From assembly GCF_028291725.1 (NCBI RefSeq), contig NZ_JAQGNT010000036.1:53344-117343 (forward strand): 64,000 nucleotides of DNA, given 5' to 3'. Position 1 is the stretch's first letter, and every line of letters begins with the position of its first letter. Below, in pieces: positions 6,395-15,383 of this stretch. This stretch comes from Hydrocarboniphaga sp. Its GTDB lineage: Bacteria; Pseudomonadota; Gammaproteobacteria; Nevskiales; Nevskiaceae. A model generated the notes under the pieces. That model was given only the letters and a program-made list of their open reading frames with translations, was not told the origin of the DNA and did not search any database. Made by a program: the position numbers and the translations under genes.

Positions 6395-8815
6395 TCAGAA
6401 CTGGTAGCGCAAGCCAACCTGCACGAAGTCGCGATCACGCAGCAGATTGTGGCTGCCGCCGCCGAAGAAAGTGGTGTAGCCCACCGCCGCCGCCCAGGCC
6501 TGAGTAAAGCGCACCGTGGCGCTGGCGATCACCGACTTGCGGCCTTCAACGAAATTCTCGCCGGGGCCCGGCGACACGCCGGACACGTCGTGCGACCAGA
6601 TGATGGTCGGCTCGACGCCGATGCCGGGGATCACGTTCTCGTAGCGCATGATCGCGATGACGCGATAGCCCCACGAGAAGTCGGTGACGAAACCGCTCTT
6701 GGTCTGGGTCGGGTTGAAGCGGATGCCGGACGGCCCGATCACCGCCGAATTGGACTGCGCCGAACCGTCGGCACCGGTGCCGTCGGCGCCGGCGCCGGCC
6801 GAGGTGAACGTGGCCGGGCCTTCGATCTGCAGCTTGGACGTCGGCGGCAGGTCGAAGATCTGGCTGGCGCCGAGTTCGCCGATCAGGATGATCTGGTTGG
6901 CGCCGAGCCAGTTCTCCGGGCCGATCACATTGGTGATGCCGAGGTCGTAGTTCGCGGTCTTGAACTTCTCCCAGCCGCGAATGTACTGGCCGGGTGCATA
7001 GCCCAGCGGGTCGAGGCCGCGGTAAGCCGAGACGAAATCCGGCACGCCATAGCGCGCGCCCGGCAGCTGCGCGATGGTGCCGGCGCCGGCGAGCACCGCA
7101 GGTACGCCGGGCAGATCGCCGACCAGGCCGAAGTCGTAGCTGTCGCCCTGCGCGCCGGTGCCGTTGCCGCGGGGGAAGATGTTCTGCAGCGCCGCGAACG
7201 CGAGGTCGGTGTCGTCGACCTGCAGCGGCTGGTTCGGGCGGTACGCGACCTCGCCCTGCAGCGAGATGTCGCCGAAAGCGGTGTTGAAGCTGAAGCCGTA
7301 GAGGTCGATGTCTTCCGGGTATTCCAGACGCGCCTTGACCGTGTCGAGCACGAAGGCGTCGCCGTTGGCGCCGATGTTCTGATCCCGGTTCGGCACCAGG
7401 CCGCCCGGCAGCGCGCTGGTGACGAACAGTGCCGCATCCGAGCCCGGACAGGCGCCCAGAACGCCCAGGGTGTCCTGCAGGGTTTTGCCGACGCCGATCG
7501 CCGCGGGCTGCAGCGCGCCGGGGCCGGACAGGCAGCCATAGTCGCCTTCGTAGAAGCTCAGGTACGGCAGGCGGCTGTGATAGCGGCCGGCATACAGCGC
7601 CAGCTCGGTGCCGCTGTTGAGCCACTCCGCGTAGTACTTCAGCGAGATGCCGAACTGGCCGCTGCTCTTGGCCTTGTTCTCCGGCAGCAGTTCGATCGTG
7701 CCCGAGGTTTCGGTGATCGCCGACAGCATGATCTGGTCGGGCAGAGCGAGGCGGTCAGGATCTTCGGCGGTCTTGCCGAAATCCAGGAAGATGTAGTCGC
7801 GCTGGTTGCCGGAGCCGATGTCGACCGTCGACAGATACGATCCCGCCGGCGGGATTTCGGCCGGTTTCCAGGCGTATTGATAGAAGGCCTCGAGCGTGAC
7901 GTTCTCGACCAGGCTGGTCGAAATCAGCAGCGCAGGCGTCGGCTCCAGCACTTCCGAGAGTTCCAGGAATGCCGGGCGATACAGCGAGTTCACGTTCGGT
8001 GTCGAGAACGAATTGAGGCTGCCGACGACCAGCAAGGTGCTCTCGCCCCAGTTGATGTTCTGGCTGCCGAGCTTGACCGTCACGTCACGGCTTTCGCCGA
8101 GCGGGAACGAGGTCGAGATATAGGCGTCGAGCAGCTTGGCGCCGACGCCGATCTGGTCCTCGGTAACGCCATTGCGCGAACGCTTGGCACCCTCGCCGAT
8201 GCCGCGGCGAATCTGGCCGGGGCCGCTGGTGGTGTTCGCGGTCTGGATGTTCGGGTTGAAATCGCTGCGGTTGTGATTCTCGGCATCGTAGAAACCGTAG
8301 CCGCGCACGAACAGATCGAAGCCGCGGTAGTGCGCGGTGATGTCCATCGCCAGCTTGCCGACGGCCTGGGTCAGATCGCCTTTGTCGTAGTTGATGTCGC
8401 CGTCGTCGTTGTTGTTCGAGAACTGGCCAGGTGCATCGACCGCGACCTGGTTGGCGCTCGAGCCTTCGCCGATGTAGCTGTTAAGGCCCAGCAGGGCGTG
8501 CGAAGGGTCGGCGTAATCGAGGTGGCCCTGGCATGAGGTGCCGGCGCCGTTGGGCGCGACCGGGCACAGGTTGGGGTTGACCTTGTTCTTGGCGATCAGG
8601 TCGTTCGAGCGGTTCTCGACGCGCCACTGCGCGCCGACGCTGAGACTGGTGTTGATGATGCCGTTGAGCGACTCGTCCGCAAGGTCGAAATCGAAAGGCG
8701 TCGCCTGCGCGACGCAGGGGCCGATGATCGTGGCCGCGATCAGCAGCCTCGCAAAACGGCGCCGGCAAGTACGGGCGAGCAAAGGTGGGCAAGGGCCGCC
8801 ATTGGCGTTATGCAT
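6395..8815 (-). CDS. DUF1302 family outer-membrane protein
   Basis: A large protein of 806 residues: an arginine-rich start and signal peptide ending near VAQATPFDFDL, then a long beta-rich region ending in the barrel-like VGLRYQF. Family signatures include NTSLSVGAQWR, LDAYISTSFPLG, VKLGSQNINWGEST and FLELSEVLEPTPALL. DUF1302 proteins are common in gammaproteobacteria that degrade hydrophobic compounds and are usually paired with a DUF1329 gene, which is not adjacent here. A role in handling or exporting hydrophobic molecules is inferred from the family only. The 169 bases upstream should hold its promoter; I see no confident hexamers. Confidence 0.85.
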   Translation of the reverse strand: MHNANGGPCPPLLARTCRRRFARLLIAATIIGPCVAQATPFDFDLADESLNGIINTSLSVGAQWRVENRSNDLIAKNKVNPNLCPVAPNGAGTSCQGHLDYADPSHALLGLNSYIGEGSSANQVAVDAPGQFSNNNDDGDINYDKGDLTQAVGKLAMDITAHYRGFDLFVRGYGFYDAENHNRSDFNPNIQTANTTSGPGQIRRGIGEGAKRSRNGVTEDQIGVGAKLLDAYISTSFPLGESRDVTVKLGSQNINWGESTLLVVGSLNSFSTPNVNSLYRPAFLELSEVLEPTPALLISTSLVENVTLEAFYQYAWKPAEIPPAGSYLSTVDIGSGNQRDYIFLDFGKTAEDPDRLALPDQIMLSAITETSGTIELLPENKAKSSGQFGISLKYYAEWLNSGTELALYAGRYHSRLPYLSFYEGDYGCLSGPGALQPAAIGVGKTLQDTLGVLGACPGSDAALFVTSALPGGLVPNRDQNIGANGDAFVLDTVKARLEYPEDIDLYGFSFNTAFGDISLQGEVAYRPNQPLQVDDTDLAFAALQNIFPRGNGTGAQGDSYDFGLVGDLPGVPAVLAGAGTIAQLPGARYGVPDFVSAYRGLDPLGYAPGQYIRGWEKFKTANYDLGITNVIGPENWLGANQIILIGELGASQIFDLPPTSKLQIEGPATFTSAGAGADGTGADGSAQSNSAVIGPSGIRFNPTQTKSGFVTDFSWGYRVIAIMRYENVIPGIGVEPTIIWSHDVSGVSPGPGENFVEGRKSVIASATVRFTQAWAAAVGYTTFFGGGSHNLLRDRDFVQVGLRYQF

Positions 8816-8952
8816 CGGACTCTCTCCTCTTTTTTGACTCTAATTTTTATTGGTGCCGTAACGGCCAATGGCTGCCGGGCTACTCTTGCCCGAATCACGA
8901 CAGGCTACCAAGCCCTTGCACTCACCGATAGCGGGTCCACCCCCGGCAACGG

Positions 8953-8997
8953 TAGTTAATTTGATAGTTAATTTAAAGGGGCTGCTAAAGGGGCTGC
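8953..8997. repeat. Two adjacent short tandem duplications at the sohB 3' end
   Basis: TAGTTAATTT occurs twice (8953-8962, 8965-8974), directly followed by AAAGGGGCTGC twice (8975-8985, 8987-8997). The second pair covers the sohB stop codon (8985-8987) and its last codons. This looks like slippage duplication rather than a regulatory site. Confidence 0.7.
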
Positions 8998-10016
8998 AGC
9001 ATCTCCGAACGCGCCCCGCGCCGCAGGCTCGTTGCCAGCCGCGTCAGGCTGTCGCCGACTCTTTCGCTGAGCGGTCGACGCCGGCGGTAACGCAATTCGT
9101 AGACGTCGGCATCCTTGGTGCGCCCCAGCAGATAGTCGTCCGACGTGGCGATCTTGTCGATCAGCTTGAGATCCAGTGCCTGGGTGCCGAACCAGTGCTC
9201 GCCGGTGGCGACTTTGGCCAGGTCCAGGCTGGGCCGGTTCTGGGCAACGAAGTTCTTGAACAGATCGTGGGTCGCCTGGATTTCCTCACGGAACTTGGCG
9301 CGGCCGGCTTCGGTGTTCTCCCCGAACAGGGTCAGCGTGCGCTTGTGTTCGCCGGCGGTATGCAGCTCGAGGTCGATGTCGTGCTTGCGCAGCAGACGGT
9401 TGAAGTTCGGGATCTGGGCGACGACGCCGATCGAGCCGACGATTGCGAACGGCGCTGCGATCACCTGGTCGGCGACACAGGCCATCATGTAGCCGCCACT
9501 GGCCGCGATCTTGTCGACGGCAACGGTCAGCTTGAGCCGGCGCTGGCGCAGCCGCACCAATTGAGACGAGGCCAGCCCATAGGAGTGCACCAGGCCGCCG
9601 CCGCTTTCCAGGCGCAACAGCACTTCGTCTTCGTCGCGGGCAACCTGGAGCAGCGCGCTGATCTCTTCGCGCAGGCTGGTCACGGCCGAGGCCTGAACGT
9701 CGCCATCGAAGTCAAGCACGAAAACACGCGGCTTCGGCGGCGGCGGGGCCTTCTTGTTCCTTTTTTCTTCCAGTTTTTGCTGCTTCTTGCGGGCGGACGA
9801 TAGTTTTTTCAGATCGGCGGCATCCAGAAGCTCTTCATTCAGGCCATCCGCCAGTTCGCGCAAGCGCTGATTGACGTTCTTAATCTCCAGACGGTTGCCC
9901 GTTTGTTGCCGGGCGGAACGTAGCAAGCTGCCAATTCCGGCTACCAACAGCAGGAGAGCCGCGACCCAGGTCACGGTTTTGGCAAGAAACAGCCCGTATT
10001 GGGCCAAAAACTGCAT
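8985..10016 (-). CDS. sohB: SohB-type inner-membrane serine protease (S49 family)
   Basis: The 343-residue protein has an N-terminal transmembrane helix (VTWVAALLLLVAGIGSLL), a charged lysine/arginine-rich linker (residues about 60-100) and an S49 peptidase domain. The nucleophile serine lies in IAASGGYMMACVADQ and the general-base lysine is expected in EHKRTLTLFGENTE, both closely matching E. coli SohB. The active site should face the periplasm. The ATG at 10016 was preferred to the adjacent GTG at 10019. The gene is divergent from the OmpA-type gene at 10241. Confidence 0.93.
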   Translation of the reverse strand: MQFLAQYGLFLAKTVTWVAALLLLVAGIGSLLRSARQQTGNRLEIKNVNQRLRELADGLNEELLDAADLKKLSSARKKQQKLEEKRNKKAPPPPKPRVFVLDFDGDVQASAVTSLREEISALLQVARDEDEVLLRLESGGGLVHSYGLASSQLVRLRQRRLKLTVAVDKIAASGGYMMACVADQVIAAPFAIVGSIGVVAQIPNFNRLLRKHDIDLELHTAGEHKRTLTLFGENTEAGRAKFREEIQATHDLFKNFVAQNRPSLDLAKVATGEHWFGTQALDLKLIDKIATSDDYLLGRTKDADVYELRYRRRRPLSERVGDSLTRLATSLRRGARSEMLQPL

Positions 10017-10140
10017 CACAGTTTGGAACTCCGTTGAAAGCGGGTATTGCGATCGTAATGTTCCAAGCCCAGGCGTTCAGTCACGGTTTGGTCGTTGATG
10101 GCAATGCTGCATAGCGGAAGAAAGGGAAAAATCGGGGGTT

Positions 10141-10177
10141 TGAGACTTGCCGAGTCTCATTCAGGTACGCCTATAAT
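10141..10177 (+). promoter_or_regulatory. Promoter with overlapping palindrome upstream of an OmpA-type gene
   Basis: A perfect -10 hexamer TATAAT lies at 10172-10177 and a weak -35 (TTGCCG, 10147-10152) 19 bases before it. A perfect inverted repeat TGAGACT-N5-AGTCTCA spans 10141-10159 and covers the -35, so a dimeric regulator could block or recruit polymerase there. The regulator is unknown. Confidence 0.65.
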
Positions 10178-10240
10178 AGCCGCGCGGTAAGAAGGCTTGG
10201 CCAAAAGCTGTTCCGCTTTGCATGAAGGGAGTTTAATTTA

Positions 10241-11332
10241 ATGAAGAGAATCATCCGGGCAGGTCTGCTTCTGGGACTGCTGTCCACCGCATCCATCGGC
10301 CATGCTCAGGACTCGGTGGCAGACTCACCGTACGAGATGCGTCCGTATATCTCCGAGCTGTATACCTATACCTTCGAGAACAACGACCGCATCGGAACTG
10401 AGCCCGGCCAGGGTGCCCAGCTTAGCGTCGGCAAAGCGATAAACGAGCACTGGGGCTTGGAGATCGGGGGCTTCTACACCAATTTCCCACATGACGACGT
10501 ACCGGGCTCCTTTGCACAGCGCGAGTATGGTGCCAAGCTCGACGGCCTGTATTTCTACAGCCGCAACCCGTCATTCTCTCCTTACTTCGCAGTCGGTGTC
10601 GGCGGTGTCCGCACGGAAATGCGCAACCCGGGAAATGACCGCACGACCGACCCCTTGGCGGATGCGGGCCTTGGATTCATCAAGTATTTCACGATCTGGA
10701 ATACCGACCTGGGTTTCCGTGCCGATCTGCGCTATCGCCACATATTCTTCGACAAGGATTCGGTGCCAACCGCTGGTAGCGATCTCGGCGAAGCCGTACT
10801 GAAGTTCGGCCTGGTCATTCCGCTGGGTGCGCGCGCTGTTGCCGGCGAGACCGTGGTGCCTCCCGGTCCGTGTGCGGACAGCGATGGTGACGGCGTCTGC
10901 GACACCGCCGATCTGTGCCCCGGTACGCCAGCGGGTACCGCCGTCGATGCCAAGGGCTGCCCGAAGGTTCCGGCTGATGGCGCCAAGAAGAAGTTCGACG
11001 ACGTCTACTTCGCCTTCGATCACTCCGATCTGGCCGATTCCGAGAAGGCCAAGCTCGACGCTGATGCGAACGTGATCGGCGGGCTCAGCCAGAAGTACCC
11101 GAGCCTCAAGGTCGACGTGTCCGGTCATACCGACTGGGTCGGCACCGACGGCTATAACCAGGGTCTGTCCGAGCGCCGTGCCAACACGGTGAAGAGCTAC
11201 CTGGTTCGCAAGGGCGTCGATGCCGGCCGCATCAACACCTACGCGTTCGGCGAGTCCAAGCCGGTTGCCACCAACGAGACGGCCGAAGGCCGCGCTCTGA
11301 ACCGTCGCGCCGAGATTCAGACTCACGAGTAA
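10241..11332 (+). CDS. OmpA/OprF-type outer-membrane porin with peptidoglycan-binding domain
   Basis: The 363-residue protein has a signal peptide (MKRIIRAG ... IGHAQ), an eight-strand-type N-terminal barrel (about residues 25-200, ending VLKFGLVIPLG), a calcium-type TSP3 linker (DSDGDGVCDTADLCPGTP) and a C-terminal OmpA domain (about 250-363) with VSGHTDWVGTDGYNQGLSE and NRRAEIQ, which binds peptidoglycan. It should tether the outer membrane to the wall. AAGGGAG precedes the start and the gene has its own promoter and terminator. It is a paralogue of the minus-strand gene ending at 17907. Confidence 0.92.
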   Translation: MKRIIRAGLLLGLLSTASIGHAQDSVADSPYEMRPYISELYTYTFENNDRIGTEPGQGAQLSVGKAINEHWGLEIGGFYTNFPHDDVPGSFAQREYGAKLDGLYFYSRNPSFSPYFAVGVGGVRTEMRNPGNDRTTDPLADAGLGFIKYFTIWNTDLGFRADLRYRHIFFDKDSVPTAGSDLGEAVLKFGLVIPLGARAVAGETVVPPGPCADSDGDGVCDTADLCPGTPAGTAVDAKGCPKVPADGAKKKFDDVYFAFDHSDLADSEKAKLDADANVIGGLSQKYPSLKVDVSGHTDWVGTDGYNQGLSERRANTVKSYLVRKGVDAGRINTYAFGESKPVATNETAEGRALNRRAEIQTHE

Positions 11333-11370
11333 GCCTGAAGAATAGCCGGGAACTTCTCGGTCTTTAAAAA

Positions 11371-11399
11371 CCCGCCGGTGATACCGGCGGGTTTTTTTT
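11371..11399 (+). terminator. Rho-independent terminator after the OmpA-type gene
   Basis: A nine-base GC-rich stem (CCCGCCGGT, 11371-11379; 11383-11391) with a GAT loop is followed by eight T residues, 38 bases after the stop codon. Confidence 0.95.
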
Positions 11400-11419
11400 A
11401 TGTTCAGCGGCTGGACGGT

Positions 11420-11442
11420 AGTTCCTACAAGCTGTAGGAACT
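11420..11442. repeat. Perfect 10-base inverted repeat upstream of an OmpA-like gene
   Basis: AGTTCCTACA-AGC-TGTAGGAACT is a 10-base perfect palindrome with a three-base spacer. No T tract follows on either strand, so it is not a terminator. It could be an operator for the gene starting at 11509. Confidence 0.6.
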
Positions 11443-11508
11443 TGGCCGGTAGTGAGCAGCCCGCTAACCTTCCGATTCGCGCCTGGAAAACAGAAGAACG
11501 GCGAAGGC

Positions 11509-12513
11509 ATGCGGCTATATCGGGCAAGCATTTATCCGCGGCATCGCGGCAAGACGCGTTTTGGCGCGATTCTGGTCGCGCTGTTGGCGGCCGCGTTGAA
11601 TGTGGGGGAGTCTCAGGCGCGTGCGCCTATAGTCGACGGCGACGCAGACGGCGTCGACGATGCGGTGGATCAGTGCATATACACGCTGCCGCATGCGGCG
11701 GTCGATGCCCGGGGTTGTTCTGCGCAATCGGATCATGATGGTGACGGTGTCCCAGATGGTGCCGATGACTGCCCATATACGCCCTCCGGCGCCGAAGTCG
11801 ATGGCCGCGGCTGTGCGGTCGATGATGATTTCGACGGCGTTGCAAATGGGCTCGATATGTGCCGGGACACCGAACTGGGTGCGGTTGTCGATCGGCGGGG
11901 TTGCGCCAGCGGCCAAGTCGCGCAGTCGATAGTCCAGAGGCCGACGATCTCTAGGCCGGCCACGGCCGCGGCGGCATCGGCCACGAAGCCAGCGCTTGGA
12001 CCAATTCCGCAGCCACAGGCACCCGTGCAGATTTCAGCTGCTGTTGCCCCGCCGCCTTCGTCGCTGCCACAGGTCCAGGCCAGGGCACCGGTCCGGATCG
12101 TGATCCCGGCAGCGCCGGCCGTTGCTTCGGCTGCTGGTGTAACCCCACCAGCTGTGAAGCTCGTCACCCAGTCAGCTGCAGCTCCGAAACCGGCCACCTT
12201 GCTCAGCCTGTCGTTCGCGGCGCGCAGCAGCAACGTAGGTGCGAACAGCATGGCCAAACTGCGTAAGACGCTACCCGAACTGCGCGAGGCTTTGAGCGCT
12301 CACCGACAATCCGTCCTGCTCGTCGAGGCTTATGCGGACACCCAGAGCGATGGCGTTGCTGCGGACAAGCTTGCGCGTTCGCGTGCCAACACGCTGCGGC
12401 GTCTGCTGGAGCAGCAGGGCATCGACGGCAGGCGCCTGCGCAGCGTCGGGCATCCGGCGACCGATGCAGGCCAGGAATTCCGCCGTGCCGATGTGGTGCT
12501 CGAAACCGAGTGA
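11509..12513 (+). CDS. TSP3-repeat protein with C-terminal OmpA-like domain
   Basis: The 334-residue protein carries an N-terminal signal-like hydrophobic segment (AILVALLAAALNVGESQA), then three TSP3-type calcium repeats (DGDADGVDDAVDQC, DHDGDGVPDGADDC, DDDFDGVANGLDMC) each ending in a VDxRGC motif. An alanine/proline-rich linker (about residues 130-225) leads to a diverged OmpA-like domain (VEAYADTQSDGVAADKLARSRANTLRRLL). It lacks the beta-barrel of its neighbour at 10241, so it is probably periplasmic or lipid-free surface associated. The start at 11509 gives the best signal sequence; an in-frame start 57 bases upstream exists. Confidence 0.75.
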   Translation: MRLYRASIYPRHRGKTRFGAILVALLAAALNVGESQARAPIVDGDADGVDDAVDQCIYTLPHAAVDARGCSAQSDHDGDGVPDGADDCPYTPSGAEVDGRGCAVDDDFDGVANGLDMCRDTELGAVVDRRGCASGQVAQSIVQRPTISRPATAAAASATKPALGPIPQPQAPVQISAAVAPPPSSLPQVQARAPVRIVIPAAPAVASAAGVTPPAVKLVTQSAAAPKPATLLSLSFAARSSNVGANSMAKLRKTLPELREALSAHRQSVLLVEAYADTQSDGVAADKLARSRANTLRRLLEQQGIDGRRLRSVGHPATDAGQEFRRADVVLETE

Positions 12514-12526
12514 CGCGCCGGGGTTT

Positions 12527-13651
12527 CTACGCCGGCCGATCCAGCAGCGTCGGTGATTTCATCTGTGCCTCTGCGGCTTTTGCGCGCGCGATGCGTACAG
12601 CGCCATCGGTGTCCGCTTCTGGCAACCAGCCGGTGAGATGTCGCGAAATCATTCTGCCCAGCGCATCGATATGCGCCGGCGCCGCATTCAAGGCGGGCAC
12701 GTAGCGGAAAGTCCTGCCACCGGCATTGATGAAGTCGTCGCGATAACGCAGCGCCACTTCTTCCAGTGTTTCGAGGCAGTCTGCCGAAAATCCGGGGCAG
12801 ATCACGTCGAGTGCATGCACGCCGCTGCGCGCCAGCTGCGGAATCACCAGGTCGGTATACGGCTGCAGCCAGGGCTGATTGCCGAGGCGGCTCTGGTAGC
12901 TGACTGACCAGCTGTTTCTCTCGAGCTGCAACTTTTCCGCAATCAGGCGTGCGGTCTTTTCGCAGTAGCAGTAATACGGGTCGCCGTCGAGAAAATACTG
13001 GCGCGGAATCGAGTGAAACGAGATCAGCAGGTGCTCGGCGCGGCCCTTTGTGTCCCAGTGGTCGCTCAGACTCTGCGCTAGTGCCGTTATCCACGCCGCT
13101 TCGTCGTGATAGCTGTTGATCGTGCGGATCTCCGGCATCCAGCGTCGTGTCTGCAGCGCGCGAAACACCGCGTCGAGCGCGGCGCCGGTGCTGCTGGCCG
13201 AGTACTGCGGATAGAGCGGCAATACCAGGATGCGGCGCACGTTCTGAGCTTCGAGTTCGGCGAGAGCGCCTTCGATGCCGGGCTGGCCGTAGGTCATGCC
13301 GAGTGCAACCGGAACCGGCTGGCCAAGCTCCTGTGCGAGCCACTCGCGCAGACCGTCGCGCTGCAACTGCGAGTGATGCAACAGCGGCGAACCCTGCGGC
13401 CCCGGCGTCATCCAGATACTGGCGTAACTGTGCGCGAGCCGGCGTGGGCGCAGCGGCAGGATGAAGGCATACAGGATCGTCAGCCACAGCGCGCGCGGCA
13501 ATTCGACGACGCGGCGGTCCGACAGGAACGGTTTCAGGTAGCGGCGGATCGCAGCCGGCGTCGGGGCTTCGGGGGTGCCCAGGTTCAACAGCAGAACGCC
13601 GGTTGTCGCCAGCACGCTGTGGCGCCGGTCTATCGAATCGATTGCGGACAT
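12527..13651 (-). CDS. hemH: Ferrochelatase
   Basis: A 374-residue ferrochelatase, which inserts Fe2+ into protoporphyrin IX in the last step of protoheme synthesis. Visible signatures are GVLLLNLGTPEAP at the start, PLYPQYSASSTGAALD, the active-site histidine segment LLISFHSIPRQYFLDGDPY, YQSRLGNQPWLQPYT and the acidic CLETLEEVA. Length is typical of the proteobacterial enzyme. It converges on the OmpA-like gene (gap 13 bases) and no terminator is visible between them. Confidence 0.96.
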   Translation of the reverse strand: MSAIDSIDRRHSVLATTGVLLLNLGTPEAPTPAAIRRYLKPFLSDRRVVELPRALWLTILYAFILPLRPRRLAHSYASIWMTPGPQGSPLLHHSQLQRDGLREWLAQELGQPVPVALGMTYGQPGIEGALAELEAQNVRRILVLPLYPQYSASSTGAALDAVFRALQTRRWMPEIRTINSYHDEAAWITALAQSLSDHWDTKGRAEHLLISFHSIPRQYFLDGDPYYCYCEKTARLIAEKLQLERNSWSVSYQSRLGNQPWLQPYTDLVIPQLARSGVHALDVICPGFSADCLETLEEVALRYRDDFINAGGRTFRYVPALNAAPAHIDALGRMISRHLTGWLPEADTDGAVRIARAKAAEAQMKSPTLLDRPA

Positions 13652-13709
13652 CGGCTCGGCTCGAACTACCTGGGGCTGCGGAGGTGGCCGCCATGATAGC
13701 GGCGCGTCG

Positions 13710-15380
13710 CTACTTCAGCGCGATTTCACCCGACTTCAGCCGACGGAAATAGCTGTGATAGCTGCGCATCGCCCGGCTGCCCAGTATCAACAGCAGCGGC
13801 AGGTTGATCGCGTACATGAAGCCCATGCCGATCGTGCTGATGGTGTCGAGCTGGCCCGAGGTCTTGATGAAGCCGAAGCAGGCCGCGGCCGCAGCAACGC
13901 ACCAAAGCCAGCGGAACGGCGTGACGGCACGCTCGCCGAACAGATAGATCACACCCTGCTCGCCGTAGTAGCCGTAGCTGATGATGCACGACAGGCCGAA
14001 TACCCAGACCGCAATCGTGATCAGCCAGCGGCCGAGACCGTCGTGCACGGTATCGAAGCCCTTCGCGACCAGGGTCGATCCGCGGAAGTCGGCGAATACG
14101 CCCGGTTCGACCAGTTTCGGCATCTCCACGCTCGCCAGCGGTTGCCAGTCGAAACGGCTGCCGCTGCTGTCGGTGTTGTAGCTGCCGTACAGACGCGTGC
14201 GTTCGCCGCCGCGTTCCACCACCACGAATACCGGCGAACCGGCGGTATTGGTCTTCAGGCTGTTGTCGCGAAGCTCGAGCTGCTGCGGCTGCAGCTGCGG
14301 CTGCCAGTGTCCGGGAGCGGTCTGCACCAGTGCCGGCGGCTCCTGCCAGGTCGCGGCCGGCGGACGATTCCAGACGCCGGTGATCAACACCACCAGACCG
14401 GTCACGGTGCAGACGAAAATCGTGTCGATGAAGGGCTCGAGTCCGGCGACGACGCCCTCGGTGACCGGCTCCGGTGTCTTCACCGCGGCATGTGCGATCG
14501 GCGCGGTGCCCAGGCCCGATTCGCTGGAAAACAGCGCGCGCTTCATGCCCCACATGAAGGCGGTGCCGAGCGTGCCGCCGGTAAACGCGCCGACGCCGTC
14601 GGTCTTCGAGAACGCACCCGCAAAAATCATCCGGAAGCATTCCGGCAGCGCATCGGCATGCGTAATGATCACGTACAAACCGCACAGCACGTAGACGCCG
14701 CACTTGAACGGCACCAGGGTTTTGGTCACGTTGCCGATGCGCTTGATGCCGCCGAGGATCACCGCGCCGGCGCAGACCGCGAGAATCACGCCGGTGATCC
14801 AGGTCGGCACGCCAAAGTATTCGCGCGTGGTGTCGGCGACGCTCCAGGTCTGGAACATGTTGCCGCCAGTGAACGCGAAGAGCATCAGCGACACCGCGAA
14901 CAGGCCGCCGACGATGCGGCCGAATGGCTTGAGCTTCGGCGAGATCGTTGCCAGGCCGTCGCGCGCCACGTACATCGCGCCGCCGTGAGGGTTCTCCGGG
15001 TCCTGGGTGTCGCGGAACAGCAGCGACAGCGTGACTTCGGTGGTCTTCAGCGCCATCCCGACCAGGCCGACGACCCACATCCAGAACACCGCGCCGGGTC
15101 CGCCGAAGTCGACTGCGATCGCCATGCCGGCAATCGCGCCGAGACCAACCGTGCCGGACATCGCCGCCGTCAGCGCCTGGAAATGCGTCAGCGCACCGGG
15201 GCCATGCGAAGTGTCGATGCCGTGACCGGCAACCAGCGCGACACCATGGGTCAGCGAACGGTACTGCGAGAAACCGCTCCAGATCGTGAACAGTAGTCCG
15301 ATCGCGAGCAGCGCCAGCAGCACCGGCACGCTGAGCAGCACGCCATTGATGGCGTCGAGTACCGCGAACAGGGCTTCCAC
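13710..15380 (-). CDS. Sodium:amino-acid symporter, AgcS (alanine/glycine:cation) family, with a large insertion
   Basis: An inner-membrane transporter of 556 residues. AgcS signatures include GPGALTHFQALTAAMSGTVGLG and FMWGMKRALFSSESGLGTAPIAHAA. Typical family members are about 450 residues. The excess is a hydrophilic segment of about 100 residues at roughly 338-438 (rich in Q, P and S, containing VFVVVERGGERTRLYGS), between two membrane helices, so it forms a loop domain. The gene ends the minus-strand pair with the APC permease three bases upstream and is probably co-transcribed with it. The substrate is inferred as a small neutral amino acid. Confidence 0.9.
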   Translation of the reverse strand: MEALFAVLDAINGVLLSVPVLLALLAIGLLFTIWSGFSQYRSLTHGVALVAGHGIDTSHGPGALTHFQALTAAMSGTVGLGAIAGMAIAVDFGGPGAVFWMWVVGLVGMALKTTEVTLSLLFRDTQDPENPHGGAMYVARDGLATISPKLKPFGRIVGGLFAVSLMLFAFTGGNMFQTWSVADTTREYFGVPTWITGVILAVCAGAVILGGIKRIGNVTKTLVPFKCGVYVLCGLYVIITHADALPECFRMIFAGAFSKTDGVGAFTGGTLGTAFMWGMKRALFSSESGLGTAPIAHAAVKTPEPVTEGVVAGLEPFIDTIFVCTVTGLVVLITGVWNRPPAATWQEPPALVQTAPGHWQPQLQPQQLELRDNSLKTNTAGSPVFVVVERGGERTRLYGSYNTDSSGSRFDWQPLASVEMPKLVEPGVFADFRGSTLVAKGFDTVHDGLGRWLITIAVWVFGLSCIISYGYYGEQGVIYLFGERAVTPFRWLWCVAAAAACFGFIKTSGQLDTISTIGMGFMYAINLPLLLILGSRAMRSYHSYFRRLKSGEIALK

Positions 15381-15383
15381 GGC

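Noticed and set aside
5669..8536. A 955-codon open frame on the plus strand
   Set aside because: It runs antisense to the YbhB and DUF1302 genes, has no family features, and arises from the high GC content.
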